NCBI GenBank assembly: GCA_018665505.1
Contig: JABJCS010000187.1
Span: 1 to 8,790, forward strand
Length of the DNA stretch: 8,790 nucleotides
Direction of reading: 5' to 3'
Origin: Alphaproteobacteria bacterium
Lineage (GTDB): Bacteria; Pseudomonadota; Alphaproteobacteria; UBA8366
The notes below the pieces were generated by a model. It was not told the DNA's origin, searched no databases, and saw nothing but the letters and a program-made list of their open reading frames with translations. Made by a program: the position numbers and the translations under genes. Positions 6,508 to 8,790 of this stretch are shown here, piece by piece; within the stretch, counting starts at the first letter, position 1, and every line of letters begins with the position of its first letter.

Positions 6508-6601
6508 TTCGGCTTTCCGTTAAATTTCCACTCATCGCCATTGCGCGACAGTAATCCAAACCAATATCTACGCTATCAATTCATCTGGCAGGAGCATCCC
6601 C
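6508..6601 (+). promoter_or_regulatory. spacer before the aldehyde dehydrogenase, possible internal promoter
   Basis: This 94-bp gap separates the tightly packed monooxygenase-to-amidohydrolase block from the dehydrogenase gene. Its second half (6551-6585) is AT-richer than the coding regions. TTGCGC (6541-6546) and TATCTA (6565-6570) lie 18 bases apart but match consensus poorly, so the promoter is only a possibility. No hairpin followed by a T-run was found. GGAG at 6591-6594, seven bases before the ATG at 6602, is a strong ribosome-binding site. Confidence 0.25.
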
Positions 6602-8050
6602 ATGGACATGAAAACGCAATTCTATATCGACGGAAAATGGGTGGCGCCCGCGACACCAAATGAATTAGAAGTTATCAACCCGGCGGACGAGGCCGCATAC
6701 GCGACAATTTCCCTTGGGAACCGCGCAGACGTGGACGTAGCCGTCGATGCCGCCAAACGTGCGTTTCCGGACTGGGCGGATACACCAGCCGAAGACCGGA
6801 TAGCGCTGATCGAGAAACTCGCGGAAGTCTACCAATCTCGTATGGAGGAAATGGCCAAAGCCATCTCGATGGAAATGGGCGCGCCAATGAAGCTCGCCAC
6901 CAACGCGCAAGCCGCCGCCGGGCTCGGTCATATCAAGGCCTTTATCCGCTCGCTAAAGAATTTCTCCTTCGAGCATCCGCTGCGCGAAGGAGCAGAAAAC
7001 CAGCACATGATCTACGAGCCGATCGGTGTTTGCGGCCTGATTACGCCGTGGAACTGGCCGATGAACCAAGTGACGCTGAAGGTTGTCCCGGCGCTCGGTG
7101 CCGGTTGCACGGTCATCTTGAAACCGTCGGAAACCGCACCGATGTCGTCCATGCTGTTCGCGGAATTCATCAACGAGGCGGGCTTCCCGGCCGGTGTCTT
7201 TAATCTGGTGAACGGCGATGGCCCCGGTGTCGGTGAGGCGATGAGCAGCCATCCGGGCATCGACATGATGAGCTTCACGGGTTCGACCCGCGCCGGTATC
7301 GCGGTGACCAAGGGAGCGGCGGATACAGTCAAGCGCGTGGCACTCGAGCTTGGCGGCAAAGGCCCCAACATCGTCTTCGCGGATGCCGATATCAGCCGTG
7401 CCGTAAAGGCGGGCGCCCGGCATTGCTTCAACAATACGGGCCAATCCTGCAACGCGCCGACCCGAATGCTTGTCGAACGCTCGGTCTATCAAAAGGCCGT
7501 CGCGGTCGCGAAGGAAGCGGCGGAAGGTACCACGGTCGGCGACCCGGCGGAGGACGGCAACCATATCGGCCCGCTGGTCAGCCAAACCCAATTCGACAAG
7601 GTCCAAAGCCTGATTCAGAAAGGCATAGAGGAAGGCGCGGAGTTGGTCTCCGGCGGGCTCGGGCGGCCGGAAGGCTTTAATCGGGGCTATTTCGTACGGC
7701 CCACGGTGTTCGCCAATGTGCGCAACGACATGACCGTCGCGCGGGAAGAAATCTTTGGCCCCGTTCTCTCCATGATCCCCTTTGATACGGAGGACGAAGC
7801 CGTCGAGATCGCCAATGAGACGCCGTACGGATTGGCCTCATATGTCCAGAGTGGCAGCCTCGAGCGCTCCCGCAAGGTTGCCCGTCGCCTACGGGCAGGC
7901 ATGGTCCATCTGAACGGTGCCGCACAGAGCTCGGGCAGTCCGTTCGGTGGCTACAAGCAATCCGGCAACGGACGCGAAGGCGGCGAGCACGGCTTGATGG
8001 AATTCCTGGAATTGAAGGCGGTCTCGGGCTGGGAGCCCGGCGAGAAATAA
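6602..8050 (+). CDS. NAD(P)-dependent aldehyde dehydrogenase
   Basis: A complete 482-aa member of the ALDH superfamily, oxidising an aldehyde or semialdehyde to the acid in the cytoplasm. Seen: TPWNWP (148-153) with N151, LKPSE (173-177) with the cofactor-binding K174, FTGSTRAG (225-232) in the nucleotide-binding fold, LELGGKGP (248-255) with general base E249, NTGQSCNAPTR (278-288) with catalytic C283, REEIFGPVL (381-389) with E383 contacting cofactor ribose, and PFGGYKQSGNGREGG (447-461). Every catalytic residue is intact and the length is typical. A strong GGAG precedes the ATG at 6602; a second in-frame ATG two codons later would change little. The neighbours suggest that it removes an aldehyde or semialdehyde made by the monooxygenase/amidohydrolase steps. 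The sequence lacks the CoA-acylating malonate/methylmalonate-semialdehyde dehydrogenase look, so direct oxidation to a free acid is more likely. Exact substrate unknown. Confidence 0.95.
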   Translation: MDMKTQFYIDGKWVAPATPNELEVINPADEAAYATISLGNRADVDVAVDAAKRAFPDWADTPAEDRIALIEKLAEVYQSRMEEMAKAISMEMGAPMKLATNAQAAAGLGHIKAFIRSLKNFSFEHPLREGAENQHMIYEPIGVCGLITPWNWPMNQVTLKVVPALGAGCTVILKPSETAPMSSMLFAEFINEAGFPAGVFNLVNGDGPGVGEAMSSHPGIDMMSFTGSTRAGIAVTKGAADTVKRVALELGGKGPNIVFADADISRAVKAGARHCFNNTGQSCNAPTRMLVERSVYQKAVAVAKEAAEGTTVGDPAEDGNHIGPLVSQTQFDKVQSLIQKGIEEGAELVSGGLGRPEGFNRGYFVRPTVFANVRNDMTVAREEIFGPVLSMIPFDTEDEAVEIANETPYGLASYVQSGSLERSRKVARRLRAGMVHLNGAAQSSGSPFGGYKQSGNGREGGEHGLMEFLELKAVSGWEPGEK

Positions 8051-8051
8051 T

Positions 8052-8790
8052 CTACTCGAAGAGTTCGCGGAGCCTAAGGCGGTCCTCATCACCCGGAGCG
8101 GCGAAGAGGCCCGTCTTACCGCGCTCAATCCCGAGCGCGTGCATATCGACCAGCATTTCCGCCGTCTTCACCGCGGCGACGCATCCGTCGACCACCGGCG
8201 CGCCATTGACGTCCCCCAGGTCCTGATCGACTAGAAACATGTTGAGTGGATTGCCCGCGACGAGGAACGCGCCCGCGCCCCGCGCAATGGCCTTGCGGGC
8301 CGCACCCTGGAAGCGCTTCACATAGGTCTCCGGGTCCTCGTACATCTTTGGGAAGTCATCATATGTGAGATCTAAGCTCTCGCCGGCAACCATGCGTGCC
8401 GCCAAACCGTAGCGCCGCCCCAGTTCCTCTACCTGCACTTGGATTTGCTTATTATGACCGATGACCGCAACGTTCGCCGCTAATTGGCAGGCAAGATAGA
8501 GCGTGCTCTCGGTGATGAAGACGACGGGAATACCGAGCAGCTCGCGCAGCTCATAATACCCGTGATCGAATGTGTTGAGCACGGCGACCGCATCGTAGCC
8601 CTGCCCTTCCGCCCGCAACGCGCTTTCGATGACACCGGTGACGACCTTGTGCTTCGCCGCGTGGTAGCGATCTTTGCCGAAGGGCGTCGCACCAATTCCG
8701 AAGATGCCAAATTCCGTCCCGGGACGGACGACCGTCTTGAGACGTCTCTCCAATGATTGCTCATAGCGGCTGCCATAGGCCGTCCCACTA
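8052..8790 (-). CDS. Asp/Glu/hydantoin racemase-superfamily protein lacking both catalytic Cys (5' end outside window)
   Basis: The frame stays open from the TAG at 8052-8054 to the right edge (245 codons). A TTG at 8753 could pass as a start, but in-frame codons before it read SGTAYGSRYEQS and continue the first helix of the fold, so the true start most likely lies outside the window. Seen (numbered from that TTG): PGTEFGIFGIG (11-21), YDAVAVLNTFDHGYYELRELLGIPVVFITES (53-83), LAANVAVIGHN (91-101), IARGAGAFLVAGNPLNM (156-172) and PVVDGCVAAVKTAE (186-199): the two-domain Asp/Glu racemase layout. Hydantoin and Asp/Glu racemases use two Cys, in motifs like IACFGDPG and VLGCAGM. Here those sites read LNTFDHG (59-65) and VAGNPLNM (165-172), so both thiols are missing and cysteine-based racemisation is unlikely. 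It converges on the dehydrogenase gene with one base between stops. It could be a lyase, isomerase, hydrolase or binding protein of this fold. Confidence 0.85.
   Translation of the reverse strand, partial: SGTAYGSRYEQSLERRLKTVVRPGTEFGIFGIGATPFGKDRYHAAKHKVVTGVIESALRAEGQGYDAVAVLNTFDHGYYELRELLGIPVVFITESTLYLACQLAANVAVIGHNKQIQVQVEELGRRYGLAARMVAGESLDLTYDDFPKMYEDPETYVKRFQGAARKAIARGAGAFLVAGNPLNMFLVDQDLGDVNGAPVVDGCVAAVKTAEMLVDMHALGIERGKTGLFAAPGDEDRLRLRELFE

Noticed and set aside
6953..7606. 217-aa minus-strand open frame inside the aldehyde dehydrogenase gene
   Set aside because: It is antisense to a dehydrogenase with all catalytic motifs, and its Arg/His/Asp-rich product is typical of shadow frames in GC-rich DNA.
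8052..8753. TTG at 8753 as the true start of the racemase-fold gene
   Set aside because: The frame remains open to the window edge and the upstream codons look like the fold's first helix, while the first strand of the domain would be missing with a TTG start.

Overview
The window is a compact catabolic gene cluster from a high-GC bacterium. Family content, codon usage (many C/G third positions), Shine-Dalgarno spacing and the CCCTAACCCTCTCCC-type intergenic palindrome fit a proteobacterium, most likely an alphaproteobacterium of the Rhodospirillales/Rhizobiales kind. That placement is inference; no rRNA or marker gene is present. I see no tRNA, rRNA, CRISPR array, transposase or prophage gene.

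Layout. On the left, two minus-strand genes form a coupled pair: an unrecognised 145-aa protein (374-811), then a TauD/TfdA-type Fe(II)/2-oxoglutarate dioxygenase (374 down to 1) that runs off the left edge. A 68-bp AT-rich spacer (812-879) separates them from a rightward run of seven genes: an M20-family N-carbamoyl amino acid/ureido amidohydrolase (880-2127), an HMG-CoA-lyase-like DRE-TIM metallolyase (2299-3255), a luciferase-like flavin monooxygenase (3318-4406), two tandem RidA-fold proteins (4407-4772 and 4777-5142), a metal-dependent amidohydrolase of the TrzN/cytosine-deaminase type (5143-6507) and an NAD(P)-dependent aldehyde dehydrogenase (6602-8050). A minus-strand Asp/Glu/hydantoin-racemase-like gene converges on the last one with a single base between stop codons, and its 5' end lies beyond the right edge.

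How the genes may work together (inference). Flavin monooxygenase, RidA proteins, a ureido/carbamoyl hydrolase and a semialdehyde-type dehydrogenase recall the logic of the Rut pyrimidine pathway. Carbamoylase, amidohydrolase and racemase-fold protein recall hydantoin utilisation. The set matches neither known pathway: no RutB-type hydrolase, no D-hydantoinase or HyuA/HyuB pair, and no transporter or regulator is visible. The simplest reading is an undescribed route for opening and degrading a nitrogenous ring or a ureido/amide compound, with the lyase acting on the carbon skeleton. Two enzymes look chemically reprogrammed: the lyase lacks the catalytic Cys of HMG-CoA lyase, and the racemase-fold protein lacks both catalytic Cys residues.

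Between the first two rightward genes lies a perfect 29-bp inverted repeat with a 27-nt loop (2138-2222), each arm of which can also fold into its own hairpin: a REP/BIME-like element. No gene-free stretch reaches 300 bases.
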